Virus record (IMG/VR): IMGVR_UViG_3300024327_000015
Location: 1-42,924 of that record
DNA: 42,924 nucleotides
DNA from: a virus
Strand: one strand, 5' to 3'
The notes beneath the pieces were generated by a model. The model was not told the DNA's origin. It saw only the letters and a list, made by a program, of their open reading frames with translations, and searched no databases. The number at the start of each line of letters is the position of its first letter. Positions within the stretch are counted from its first letter, which is position 1. The translations under genes were made by a program, and so were the position numbers. Shown here in pieces: positions 32,603 through 38,256 of this stretch.

Positions 32603-32633
32603 CTTCACACTCCTCTATTTGTTCTACTGTCAT
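32592..32633 (-). CDS. 13-codon micro-ORF with strong ribosome site
   Basis: ATG 32633 overlaps the preceding stop (ATGA), with GGAGGTG just upstream formed by the last codons of that gene. It encodes MTVEQIEECEDEI and ends 11 bases inside the 51-residue gene. Same length as the micro-ORF at 8497. It may feed ribosomes to the next start. Confidence 0.3.
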   Translation of the reverse strand: MTVEQIEECEDEI

Positions 32634-32908
32634 AGCGCACCTCCGTATTCATCGTACATAGGTTCTTCTTGCATAGCCTCGTAGACCTCCTCGTAAAATT
32701 TTTGAATCTCATTCTCCGATAACTTATAGTCTTGCTCGTATCCATCGTCATCCGAGTATGTTGCTATTGGGTATATCGCGGGGAAACTCCCCCCGTCATC
32801 ATGTTCAACGTCATACAGAATATCTATCTGAACTTCTACTTCGTCTAGGGCTTTGTTGAATACCCACGCTGACCCATCCCAGTTGTTTGTGTACCATCTT
32901 TTAGTCAT
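32630..32908 (-). CDS. Highly acidic small protein (92 aa)
   Basis: Of two ATGs six bases apart, the second (32908) is correctly spaced from AAGGAG. WYTNNWDGSAWVFNKALDEV, then a D/E-dense middle (DVEHDDGGSF, YSDDDGYEQDYKLSENEIQK) and EEVYEAMQEEPMYDEYGG. The charge pattern is compatible with a DNA-mimic protein. Function unknown. Confidence 0.55.
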   Translation of the reverse strand: MTKRWYTNNWDGSAWVFNKALDEVEVQIDILYDVEHDDGGSFPAIYPIATYSDDDGYEQDYKLSENEIQKFYEEVYEAMQEEPMYDEYGGAL

Positions 32909-33101
32909 TGTCATTCTCCTTGTAAACTTGGGATATCCAAAATTCTAGGACTCCCCAATTGATTCCTACATTAGCGTCATGATTATCAAGAGCTAACTCT
33001 AAAACTTCCATAGCTTGTTCATCTGTTACTTTTGGTTCTAATGATTGAACGTCTTCTATGTTCCATGTTACTGAAATTGACCCGTCTTTATTTTGTTTCA
33101 T
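32901..33101 (-). CDS. Unknown acidic small protein (66 aa)
   Basis: QNKDGSISVTWNIEDVQSLE, then DEQAMEVLELALDNHDANVG and INWGVLEFWI. A helix-rich plan with a conserved-looking DEQAMEVLE motif. The terminal YKEN codons contain the ribosome site AAGGAG for the next gene. Confidence 0.55.
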   Translation of the reverse strand: MKQNKDGSISVTWNIEDVQSLEPKVTDEQAMEVLELALDNHDANVGINWGVLEFWISQVYKENDND

Positions 33102-33262
33102 TATCGTTCTCCTCTCTCAAATTCGCTCATGTCATCATCCTCTAAAGGTTCTTTGTTAAACTTCACAATTACATGGTCAGGCTTGGTTTCAATAAACTCC
33201 CAATTGCTATGGCCGAATGTATTTCGGCAGTACTCATCTAGTAAATCAGTATCAAACTCCAT
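33101..33262 (-). CDS. Small acidic protein (53 aa)
   Basis: ATG 33262 with GAGGA upstream; the stop overlaps the next ATG (TAATG). EFDTDLLDEYCRNTFGHSNW, then EFIETKPDHVIVKFNKEPLE and DDDMSEFERGER. The last codons (ERGER) encode the ribosome site GAGAGGAGA of the following gene. Function unknown. Confidence 0.6.
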   Translation of the reverse strand: MEFDTDLLDEYCRNTFGHSNWEFIETKPDHVIVKFNKEPLEDDDMSEFERGER

Positions 33263-33479
33263 CGTCGTCCTCCTCAATGTCTAGTCCATATTCATGTAGT
33301 AGGTCGTCGGCCTCCACATCGATTGACGGGTCGCCCTCTTTAATGAATGCCTTTGCGTGGTCTTCACTATCGAACAATTTGATCGAGCCATCATCCTCAC
33401 AAATAAACTCTTTACCATTTATTGATATGTCATTAATGAATCTGTATATCCTGTACTTCTTTGTTACTTCTGTTTCCAT
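33252..33479 (-). CDS. Unknown acidic small protein (75 aa)
   Basis: Start at ATG 33479 (GGAG upstream). YRIYRFINDISINGKEFICE, then LFDSEDHAKAFIKEGDPSID and LLHEYGLDIEEDDDG: a beta-alpha fold with an acidic tail. Overlaps the next gene by 11 bp. No family recognised. Confidence 0.55.
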   Translation of the reverse strand: METEVTKKYRIYRFINDISINGKEFICEDDGSIKLFDSEDHAKAFIKEGDPSIDVEADDLLHEYGLDIEEDDDGV

Positions 33480-33481
33480 GT

Positions 33482-33949
33482 TCACTCTCCTAGTTTGCGT
33501 TGGTTGAATTTAATTACTGTTCGGGTGTAGTCGTCAGAGATGTTCATCTTGTCCTCATACTCCTTGAACCCCATTTCAAATAGAATCTCTGATTCACATA
33601 GGTCGTGGTTGTTGTCTAGTTTCTGCAAGGTAGCGTACTCGGTCTTCAAGTGTTGCTCGGAAAACTCCATATCGATGTACCCTCCGTCTGCCTCATCTAC
33701 TCCACATACTCCGTCAATGACAAAGTACATATCAGTTGAGGCAGTTATCCCATCAAACAGTGGGGCGAGTAGTTTGTGTTGCTCGACAGGAACTAGGTTA
33801 TAGTCTCCGTCGATTGCCAATGTGACCCACTTGTGTTCGGTAGTAATAAATGCGTACTCGGTTTTACCCTCTCGATCCCGACTAAATAGTTCAAAGTCCC
33901 AAGCCGACCATTTGTATGGTCGAATTTCTGTTGTCTTTTCTTTGCTCAT
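33482..33949 (-). CDS. Unknown protein with WVTLAIDG motif (155 aa)
   Basis: KWSAWDFELFSRDREGKTEY, then HKWVTLAIDGDYNLVPVEQH, DMYFVIDGVCGVDEADGG and a C-terminal ISDDYTRTVIKFNQRKLGE. The WxxLAIDG core also occurs in the 218-residue protein upstream (WFSLAIDGEV), so the two may be distant relatives. Its start (MSKEKT) and its end (FNQRKLGE) are shared with other genes of the array. Confidence 0.55.
   Translation of the reverse strand: MSKEKTTEIRPYKWSAWDFELFSRDREGKTEYAFITTEHKWVTLAIDGDYNLVPVEQHKLLAPLFDGITASTDMYFVIDGVCGVDEADGGYIDMEFSEQHLKTEYATLQKLDNNHDLCESEILFEMGFKEYEDKMNISDDYTRTVIKFNQRKLGE
33486..33510 (-). repeat. Repeated gene-end segment FNQRKLGE, copy 1
   Basis: 25 bp with one mismatch to 33956-33980. 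It encodes the same C-terminal residues and includes the ribosome site (AGGAG) for the next gene. Confidence 0.9.
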
Positions 33950-33951
33950 AA

Positions 33952-34095
33952 TTATTCTCCTAATTTGCGTTGGTTGAATTCTTTACGGACTTCATTAACT
34001 TGTTTTTCAATCTCAGGAATATCTTTTTCATTAACAAAAGTCCACAAAATATCTTTTACAAGTTCGTGGTATTGGCTTTGAGCTTTTTTACTCAT
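33952..34095 (-). CDS. Small helical protein sharing the FNQRKLGE terminus (47 aa)
   Basis: ATG 34095 overlaps the preceding stop (ATGA) with GAGGAGG upstream, and it ends two bases before the next ATG. SKKAQSQYHELVKDILWTFV, then EIEKQVNEVRKEFNQRKLGE. All helical. Its last eight residues and the DNA beneath them are shared with the downstream 155-residue gene. Confidence 0.6.
   Translation of the reverse strand: MSKKAQSQYHELVKDILWTFVNEKDIPEIEKQVNEVRKEFNQRKLGE
33956..33980 (-). repeat. Repeated gene-end segment FNQRKLGE, copy 2
   Basis: Partner of 33486-33510: a gene end with embedded ribosome site, reused by the 47-residue gene. Confidence 0.9.
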
Positions 34096-34748
34096 GATGT
34101 TACCTCCTCTAAAGTTATTTTCATAAATGTATCGGCAACAATATCTCTGCCCAAGTATCGGTTACCCATGAGTTCGGTCTTGACTAGCTCATCAAAGTCG
34201 AACTCCCCTTTCTCGTCCTCTTCTTCAGGATTCCAATCACTATACTCGGACGTCTCCATGACCTCTCCGTCAATCGCTAGGCTGAACCATACATAGTCAT
34301 CTATGTTCTGCTCGGCAAATATCTCGACTATCTTGAGTTCGCCTTTTATCCATAGGTCGTACTTTGCATAGTGGAGGTAGGTATTGAGTTGGGGGTATCC
34401 CTCTATTTGTTTGGGGTTGATAGCCAACTCGTTCTTCGGTCTTTGTGATAGCTCATCATAGTCCTCGACAATCTCAACTGACTCTCCCATCTCACACTTT
34501 TCAGCAGAAAAATCATTGGGTACTGTTGCAATCATGTAGTCCATGCGATTGACAACGGCATACCCCGCAACAAAGTATTCATCACTGCCCTCGGAACAGA
34601 CTGTCCAAATATATCGCCAAGCATTGTCTCCGTGTTCTTCCTCAACATCTATCTTGCGACTGTCTTGAGCCGAGAATAATTGTGAGCCGTTCTCATCTGT
34701 TTCAAATTGATACTTATCTTCAAACTGTTTCCATGTCATTCTAATCAT
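34092..34748 (-). CDS. Unknown acidic protein (218 aa)
   Basis: TWKQFEDKYQFETDENGSQL, RYIWTVCSEGSDEYFVAGYA, then LHYAKYDLWIKGELKIVEIF and YVWFSLAIDGEVMETSEYSD. Beta-rich, strongly acidic near 170-195 (NPEEEDEKGEFDFDELV). It shares WxxLAIDG with the 155-residue protein. AAGGAG precedes ATG 34748. Function unknown; an anti-host or DNA-mimic role is possible. Confidence 0.55.
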   Translation of the reverse strand: MIRMTWKQFEDKYQFETDENGSQLFSAQDSRKIDVEEEHGDNAWRYIWTVCSEGSDEYFVAGYAVVNRMDYMIATVPNDFSAEKCEMGESVEIVEDYDELSQRPKNELAINPKQIEGYPQLNTYLHYAKYDLWIKGELKIVEIFAEQNIDDYVWFSLAIDGEVMETSEYSDWNPEEEDEKGEFDFDELVKTELMGNRYLGRDIVADTFMKITLEEVTS

Positions 34749-34765
34749 TATGATTCTCCTTGTAG

Positions 34766-34921
34766 TTAAAGTAGTCCGTCATCGTAGTCATCTTCGGCGT
34801 AATATGGGTGTGATTCTTGGTCATAATCAATAATCTCACAACTATAATTCGGTGGAATATTTATAACATCTATGACTGCACCCCCCTCTACATATATTTT
34901 TATAGTCTTTTCTTTACTCAT
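34766..34921 (-). CDS. Small protein with acidic YYxEDDYDDGL tail (51 aa)
   Basis: ATG 34921 overlaps the preceding stop (TAATG). SKEKTIKIYVEGGAVIDVIN, then IPPNYSCEIIDYDQESHPYY and AEDDYDDGLL. The tail is nearly the same as that of the protein encoded at 35111 (DQETQPYYPEDDYDDGLN), although the N-terminal parts are unrelated. The start MSKEKT is shared with the gene at 33949. Confidence 0.6.
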   Translation of the reverse strand: MSKEKTIKIYVEGGAVIDVINIPPNYSCEIIDYDQESHPYYAEDDYDDGLL

Positions 34922-35097
34922 TATTTTTCTCCTTGTAGTCGTTTTTGGATTTCAGTTTCTATCACCTCATCTTGCTCTTCAGTAAAAAGTTTATCGCCTA
35001 GCCATAAATCATAGAGTACTTCTTTTTTAATTCGCTCTTCTGTCATATTCGTTAGCTCTTTGACAACTTCTTTAATTTCCTCTTCTGTTATATTCAT
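34921..35097 (-). CDS. Small acidic helical protein (58 aa)
   Basis: Start at ATG 35097 (AAAGGAGA upstream). NITEEEIKEVVKELTNMTEE, RIKKEVLYDLWLGDKLFTEE and QDEVIETEIQKRLQGEK: repeated charged helices. The final RLQGEK codons hold the ACTACAAGGAGA ribosome-site cassette for the next gene. Confidence 0.6.
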   Translation of the reverse strand: MNITEEEIKEVVKELTNMTEERIKKEVLYDLWLGDKLFTEEQDEVIETEIQKRLQGEK

Positions 35098-35110
35098 TTG
35101 AATCTCCTTT

Positions 35111-35320
35111 TTAATTAAGTCCGTCGTCATAATCGTCTTCGGGGTAATAGGGTTGTGTTTCTTGGTCATGTTTTGTTTCACACTCATGACATGCGACAGG
35201 TTTTCCGTACCATCCTGTCGAGCCACATTTGGTTTTTGGTGTAGTTTCCGATGGTCTGCCCGACCAAGTGAGGTTGGGGCAATTCCCCCTTGATTTATTA
35301 ATATCTCTCATTGGGTTCAT
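35111..35320 (-). CDS. Small Cys-containing protein with acidic tail (69 aa)
   Basis: NPMRDINKSRGNCPNLTWSG, then PKTKCGSTGWYGKPVACHEC: C32, C44 and C47, with C13, could bind one zinc. The last 18 residues (DQETQPYYPEDDYDDGLN) are shared with the 51-residue protein at 34766. ACAAGGAGA precedes ATG 35320. Confidence 0.6.
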   Translation of the reverse strand: MNPMRDINKSRGNCPNLTWSGRPSETTPKTKCGSTGWYGKPVACHECETKHDQETQPYYPEDDYDDGLN

Positions 35321-35462
35321 TTGAATCTCCTTGTAGTCTTAATAATGCAAGTTTGTAATCAGTGCCTGACATGCGTCCGCCTACTATCTCCCATGCCTTT
35401 TCTCCCTCATATGAGGTGGAAGTCCACCCCATTATTTCGTCAAGTTCATCTGTCATATTCAT
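35298..35462 (-). CDS. Small protein (54 aa)
   Basis: ATG 35462 overlaps the stop of the first gene of the operon (ATGA). NMTDELDEIMGWTSTSYEGE, KAWEIVGGRMSGTDYKLALL and RLQGDSNEPNERY. It runs 23 bp into the next gene, over that gene's ribosome site. A Trp-rich N-terminal half; function unknown. Confidence 0.55.
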   Translation of the reverse strand: MNMTDELDEIMGWTSTSYEGEKAWEIVGGRMSGTDYKLALLRLQGDSNEPNERY

Positions 35463-35662
35463 ACTGTTTCTCCCGTGTGGTTGCTCACAATTAATTCTAA
35501 TTTCTGAAATTCTAGGTCTTTTATTAATTGAAACAAAACCTCACTAGCCTCTTTAGCTTTTTTAATTCTCTCATTTAATTCTTGTCTTACTGCGTCTTTC
35601 TCTTCAAAAGTTCCATCAAACTCTAAAGTTCCGTACTCGTTTCTAGTTATTTTAATATTCAT
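35459..35662 (-). CDS. First gene of the leftward early operon, coiled-coil protein (67 aa)
   Basis: NIKITRNEYGTLEFDGTFEE, then KDAVRQELNERIKKAKEASE and LFQLIKDLEFQKLELIVSNH: two short strands and a long coiled coil. ATG 35662 has GAGGAAC upstream and is the first gene after the promoter at 35706-35734, so it should be made earliest and most. Function unknown. Confidence 0.6.
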   Translation of the reverse strand: MNIKITRNEYGTLEFDGTFEEKDAVRQELNERIKKAKEASEVLFQLIKDLEFQKLELIVSNHTGETV

Positions 35663-35705
35663 TTTTAGTTCCTCGTGTGGTTAAAAATTAGTAAAGCTAC
35701 ATAAA

Positions 35706-35734
35706 ACATTACGCTACTATTTCAGACATGTCAA
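35706..35734 (-). promoter_or_regulatory. Leftward early promoter beside the iterons
   Basis: Minus strand: perfect -35 TTGACA (35734-35729), 17-bp spacer, weak -10 TAATGT (35711-35706). Transcription would start near 35699 and read into the 67-residue gene and the whole leftward array. The nearest GGAACA iteron ends about 20 bp upstream of the -35, a position suited to repression or activation. Confidence 0.6.
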
Positions 35735-35752
35735 CTAATACTTTAATTATTA

Positions 35753-35794
35753 TTGGAACAGATTGGAACAGATTGGAACACGATTATTGGAACA
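35753..35794 (+). repeat. TTGGAACA iterons, cluster 1 (four copies)
   Basis: GATTGGAACA repeats with 10-bp period at 35755, 35765 and 35775 (positions of GGAACA), plus a fourth copy at 35789. A 10-bp period puts copies on one face of the helix. Confidence 0.9.
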
Positions 35795-35949
35795 GGTCTT
35801 GATACTTGTAAAATTTAAGTTGTCATATTGGCTCTGTATGCGACGTTCTAGTAAGGGTTGATAGGTAAGGTTCAAGTTTACTAATTATCTCGCTACGAGC
35901 CTTGTAGGTGCTATCTCGTTGATTTCATTGATTTAATAGGATTCGGGTC

Positions 35950-35984
35950 TGTTCCAAAGTCTGTTCCATGTTCCAACGTGTTCC
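35950..35984 (-). repeat. GGAACA iterons, cluster 2 (four copies, inverted)
   Basis: TGTTCC at 35950, 35962, 35969 and 35979 on the + strand, opposite in orientation to cluster 1, immediately left of the DnaA boxes. Confidence 0.9.
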
Positions 35985-36006
35985 ATATGTAAAGCTACAC
36001 AAAATC

Positions 36007-36027
36007 TGTGGATTAACTTGTGGATAA
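36007..36027 (-). promoter_or_regulatory. Two DnaA boxes
   Basis: TTATCCACA (36027-36019, exact consensus) and TAATCCACA (36015-36007, one mismatch) lie 12 bp apart on the minus strand, about 40 bp from the A/T-only run. This suggests host DnaA assists origin opening. Confidence 0.7.
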
Positions 36028-36113
36028 CTATTGGTGCGAATTCCTTTAAACCCTTACTACTACTACTATAAATATTAATATTATATATATATAGTGCTGT
36101 ATATTTTGTGTGC

Positions 36114-36127
36114 TGTTCCAATGTTCC
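36114..36127 (-). repeat. GGAACA iterons, cluster 3 (two copies, inverted)
   Basis: TGTTCC at 36114-36119 and 36122-36127, 8 bp apart, just right of the AT-rich run. Confidence 0.85.
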
Positions 36128-36234
36128 ACACTGTTTTAAGTACGATATGCTCACAGGCTTTTTTATTGCACCGCGAAATCAGGTCTCTTGACTTTCGGAA
36201 TCCTGAAAAATCCTATGTATACTTGTTTTGGGTT

Positions 36235-36256
36235 GGAACATTGGAACATTGGAACA
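36235..36256 (+). repeat. TTGGAACA iterons, cluster 4 (three tandem 8-bp copies)
   Basis: GGAACA at 36235, 36243 and 36251 within TTGGAACA units of 8-bp period. Confidence 0.9.
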
Positions 36257-36300
36257 AATTGATAAGTAAAACTTATCGTAAACCCAATGTCGATGGCGAT

Positions 36301-36320
36301 GTCCTTTGATACCAGTCACT
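36301..36320 (-). repeat. 20-bp R element, copy 1
   Basis: GTCCTTTGATACCAGTCACT (+ strand). It forms a 24-bp-period tandem pair with the copy at 36325, between the gp88-gene terminator and the origin. Confidence 0.95.
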
Positions 36321-36324
36321 CATT

Positions 36325-36344
36325 GTCCTTTGATACCAGTCACT
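36325..36344 (-). repeat. 20-bp R element, copy 2
   Basis: Identical to copy 1, 24 bp apart. Only this locus has two copies. Confidence 0.95.
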
Positions 36345-36352
36345 AGGTAAAT

Positions 36353-36375
36353 AAAAAGGGCAGATTTCTCTGCCC
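36353..36375 (-). terminator. Rho-independent terminator after the gp88 gene
   Basis: Minus strand GGGCAGA-GAAA-TCTGCCC (7-bp stem, GAAA loop) then five T. It ends the gp88 transcript before the R elements and origin. Confidence 0.85.
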
Positions 36376-36397
36376 CCCACAAGGTACTCTGTTGGGT

Positions 36398-37126
36398 TTA
36401 CGTCTTAACAACAAACCCGGATCCATCTTTTTTTGCGTGTCCCTTCGCATATAATGAAACCACAACATCCTCGGGATCTAGATGCCTGATATCTGTATCA
36501 TCCCCGCTTACAACTTTGCGACCATGAAACGTTAACGGGATATTTTCAACCCTATCGAATACAACCGCAACCCGTTTACCGTCTTTGAATGCTCGGTCGG
36601 TAAACTTCTCAAAACCTTTGGCGCCTGAATAACTAAAAGTTAAATCGTAGTTGGTCGGGAAGCTTTGAACGCCGTTGATGCTTTTTTCTCTATTGGGTAT
36701 TTTAGTATAATCATAAAATTGAACAGCATCAAAGCGCTCCATAATGTTACGATAATAAACGCCTTCAGAATAAAACCCGACATTTTCCCAACGTATATCA
36801 CTCGTCCCATTCAAGCGCACTAAAGGGGTTAAATTGTTTTGTTCAGCCTTTTTAATAAATGCTTTAATCTCTTTTACTAATTGCCTAAAATATTCTGCCT
36901 GATTCGTTAGATAAAGTTTAGTTCGGGTTAGTCTTGCATCGAACGCCATAACCATACGGCCCGCGGATTTTAAACATGCAATATGACATTGTGCGTTGTC
37001 TGCATTGGCGCACAAGTTAACCCCGCTATCCTTATAAGGGCTTAAATATTGTATGGCCGTCATAAAGCCTTTTTTGTTTCCTTTTATTGTCTTTGCATCC
37101 GCGTTAATACTTAGTAATTTTGTCAT
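36398..37126 (-). CDS. gp88-family protein (242 aa)
   Basis: LSINADAKTIKGNKKGFMTA and IQYLSPYKDSGVNLCANADN, then AQCHIACLKSAGR with C39, C47 and C51, followed by ARLTRTKLYL, match the phage 'Gene product 88' family. PLVRLNGTSDIRWENVGF and FPTNYDLTFSYSGAKGF are further conserved-looking blocks, and DGKRVAVVFDRVENIPLTFH leads to a polar end. The cysteine cluster may bind metal or an Fe-S centre. The biochemical function of the family is unknown to me. It has its own promoter, terminator and AGAGGGG ribosome site. Confidence 0.75.
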   Translation of the reverse strand: MTKLLSINADAKTIKGNKKGFMTAIQYLSPYKDSGVNLCANADNAQCHIACLKSAGRMVMAFDARLTRTKLYLTNQAEYFRQLVKEIKAFIKKAEQNNLTPLVRLNGTSDIRWENVGFYSEGVYYRNIMERFDAVQFYDYTKIPNREKSINGVQSFPTNYDLTFSYSGAKGFEKFTDRAFKDGKRVAVVFDRVENIPLTFHGRKVVSGDDTDIRHLDPEDVVVSLYAKGHAKKDGSGFVVKT

Positions 37127-37154
37127 TTTTGTACCCCTCTAATTGTGTTTTATA

Positions 37155-37160
37155 ATTGTA
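37155..37160 (-). promoter_or_regulatory. -10 box of the gp88-gene promoter
   Basis: Minus strand TAAAGTTATGT then TACAAT: an extended -10 (TGn before the hexamer) in the box shared by four promoters of this arm. An R element (37200-37219) lies 39 bp upstream. Confidence 0.55.
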
Positions 37161-37199
37161 ACATAACTTTACTTATTTAAAAATAATCTCGATCTCGAT

Positions 37200-37219
37200 G
37201 CCCTTTGATACCAGTCACT
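37200..37219 (-). repeat. 20-bp R element, copy 3
   Basis: GCCCTTTGATACCAGTCACT, one mismatch. The similarity to copy 4 continues to the A-tract of the adjoining terminator (AGATAATAAAA). Confidence 0.95.
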
Positions 37220-37226
37220 AGATAAT

Positions 37227-37250
37227 AAAAAAAACCCGGGTTGCCCCGGG
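37227..37250 (-). terminator. Rho-independent terminator
   Basis: Minus strand CCCGGG-GCAA-CCCGGG followed by eight T, directly after the 74-residue gene. Confidence 0.85.
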
Positions 37251-37260
37251 CCCCTCCCGA

Positions 37261-37485
37261 TTAGTCTAATAAAGTCATGTATGCTTTTGGGTGATACTCG
37301 CGAAACCAAGTCAAGCCCTCTTGCATCATGTCATAAAGTTCCATGGCTTCGGCCCCCATGATCGCGTCATACATCGCGACGGCCTGAGGTTCAAGTTCTA
37401 CACTCTCTCCGGAAAATCTATTCTTAACTGTCTCAGGTTTAGATCCAACTTGTAAACCCGCAAAGCTTTTTGGTATTGTGTTCAT
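37261..37485 (-). CDS. Unknown small protein (74 aa)
   Basis: NTIPKSFAGLQVGSKPETVK, NRFSGESVELEPQAVAMYDA and MELYDMMQEGLTWFREYHPK. The NRFSGESVELEPQAVA block recurs in environmental phages beside gp88-type genes. Likely helical. The ATG overlaps the end of the gene before it, with GAGGAGG upstream. Confidence 0.6.
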   Translation of the reverse strand: MNTIPKSFAGLQVGSKPETVKNRFSGESVELEPQAVAMYDAIMGAEAMELYDMMQEGLTWFREYHPKAYMTLLD

Positions 37486-37613
37486 GACTCTACCTCCTCT
37501 TGTATTTCAGTTATAAATTCATCTATGTTTTCTGCGGCCCATGTGGGTACATCTAATTCAGATTTCTTTCCATTCTCATCTTCTACTACTACATGCCACG
37601 ATACAATTTTCAT
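37482..37613 (-). CDS. Small protein (43 aa)
   Basis: ATG 37613 overlaps the preceding stop (TAATG). KIVSWHVVVEDENGKKSELD, then VPTWAAENIDEFITEIQEEV. A beta hairpin plus acidic helix. Its last codons supply the GAGGAGG ribosome site of the next gene. Confidence 0.6.
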   Translation of the reverse strand: MKIVSWHVVVEDENGKKSELDVPTWAAENIDEFITEIQEEVES

Positions 37614-37813
37614 TACTCGTCCTCCTCTAATAGTTCGTTAACTTTCATACAGTCCTTAACATCGTCTTGTGACATATACTTGACCAGACATAAAACGGCC
37701 AGTCTCGCATCAAGCAATCCGCCATCTATTAGTTCTAAAAGCTTATCTCTATAATCGTCCATTTGTAGTTCTTCAGCGTCTTTAATGTTAATTTCCCATT
37801 CATCTATATCCAT
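37613..37813 (-). CDS. Small acidic helical protein (66 aa)
   Basis: Of two ATGs six bases apart, the second (37813) fits AAGGAG spacing. DIDEWEINIKDAEELQMDDY, RDKLLELIDGGLLDARLAVL and CLVKYMSQDDVKDCMKVNEL. First gene of a three-gene operon under the promoter at 37844. Function unknown. Confidence 0.6.
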   Translation of the reverse strand: MDIDEWEINIKDAEELQMDDYRDKLLELIDGGLLDARLAVLCLVKYMSQDDVKDCMKVNELLEEDE

Positions 37814-37843
37814 TTTCATTCTCCTTGTAGTTAGTGGATCATT

Positions 37844-37849
37844 ATTATA
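37844..37849 (-). promoter_or_regulatory. -10 box of a three-gene operon promoter
   Basis: Minus strand ATGTAAAGTAATGT then TATAAT, an extended -10 with perfect hexamer. The R element at 37891-37910 lies 41 bp upstream. The -35 is weak. Confidence 0.65.
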
Positions 37850-37890
37850 ACATTACTTTACATATTACTAAAACGTGGTTCGATCTCGGT

Positions 37891-37910
37891 GTCCTTTGAT
37901 ACCAGTCACT
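37891..37910 (-). repeat. 20-bp R element, copy 4
   Basis: Exact GTCCTTTGATACCAGTCACT, between a terminator (37918-37944) and the promoter at 37844. Confidence 0.95.
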
Positions 37911-37917
37911 AGATAAT

Positions 37918-37944
37918 AAAAAAAAGCCAGGGTTTCCCCTGGCT
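37918..37944 (-). terminator. Rho-independent terminator
   Basis: Minus strand AGCCAGGG-GAAA-CCCTGGCT (8-bp stem, GAAA loop) then a run of about eight T, after the 84-residue gene. Confidence 0.88.
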
Positions 37945-37952
37945 CCCCTCGG

Positions 37953-38207
37953 CTAGTCCTGATCCTGATCCTCACGATCCTGATCATAAATAATACTTCT
38001 GATCTGTTCCCAACGATGCCACCCTTGCATCATTTTATATGAAAGGTCTTTTGCAGACTCTTCATAATGTTTTGTGAGAACGTCGCTACTTGTACCTTCA
38101 AGATCCTTCAAAATACCGACCACGGTCTCCTTACGATGCCCGAAGACGTCATGTAGATCATCAGATACTTGATCAAGCAGTTTAATTTCTTTTTTAGTTA
38201 GTTTCAT
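37953..38207 (-). CDS. Unknown helical protein (84 aa)
   Basis: ATG 38207 (AAGGAAA upstream) is preferred to a longer frame from 38234. KLTKKEIKLLDQVSDDLHDV, FGHRKETVVGILKDLEGTSS and YKMMQGWHRWEQIRSIIYDQ: three helices and an acidic tail (DREDQDQD). Single-gene operon with its own promoter and terminator. Confidence 0.6.
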   Translation of the reverse strand: MKLTKKEIKLLDQVSDDLHDVFGHRKETVVGILKDLEGTSSDVLTKHYEESAKDLSYKMMQGWHRWEQIRSIIYDQDREDQDQD

Positions 38208-38235
38208 AGTTTTTTCCTTGTGTTGTTGAATCATT

Positions 38236-38241
38236 ATTATA
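38236..38241 (-). promoter_or_regulatory. -10 box of the 84-residue gene promoter
   Basis: Minus strand AAGTAAAGTTATGT then TATAAT. Extended -10, perfect hexamer. R element at 38285-38304, 43 bp upstream. Confidence 0.65.
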
Positions 38242-38256
38242 ACATAACTTTACTTA

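Larger units (their letters stand above)
35753..36256. other. Putative replication origin: iterons, DnaA boxes, AT-rich segment
   Basis: The 735-bp non-coding stretch 35663-36397 holds 13 copies of GGAACA or its complement TGTTCC: 35755, 35765, 35775, 35789 (+); 35950, 35962, 35969, 35979 and 36114, 36122 (-); 36235, 36243, 36251 (+). Between them are a perfect DnaA box (36019-36027), a one-mismatch box (36007-36015) and a 27-bp A/T-only run (36067-36093). A near-repeat GTAAAGCTACA(T/C)AAAA occurs at 35691 and 35989. Arrays of short repeats with DnaA boxes and an AT-rich unwinding element define iteron origins, so origin function is a strong inference. The remaining bases show no credible gene. 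Confidence 0.6.

Noticed and set aside
35933-36309. Open frames inside the origin region on both strands
   Set aside because: They lack ribosome sites, cut through iterons and DnaA boxes, and their translations look like random AT-rich sequence.
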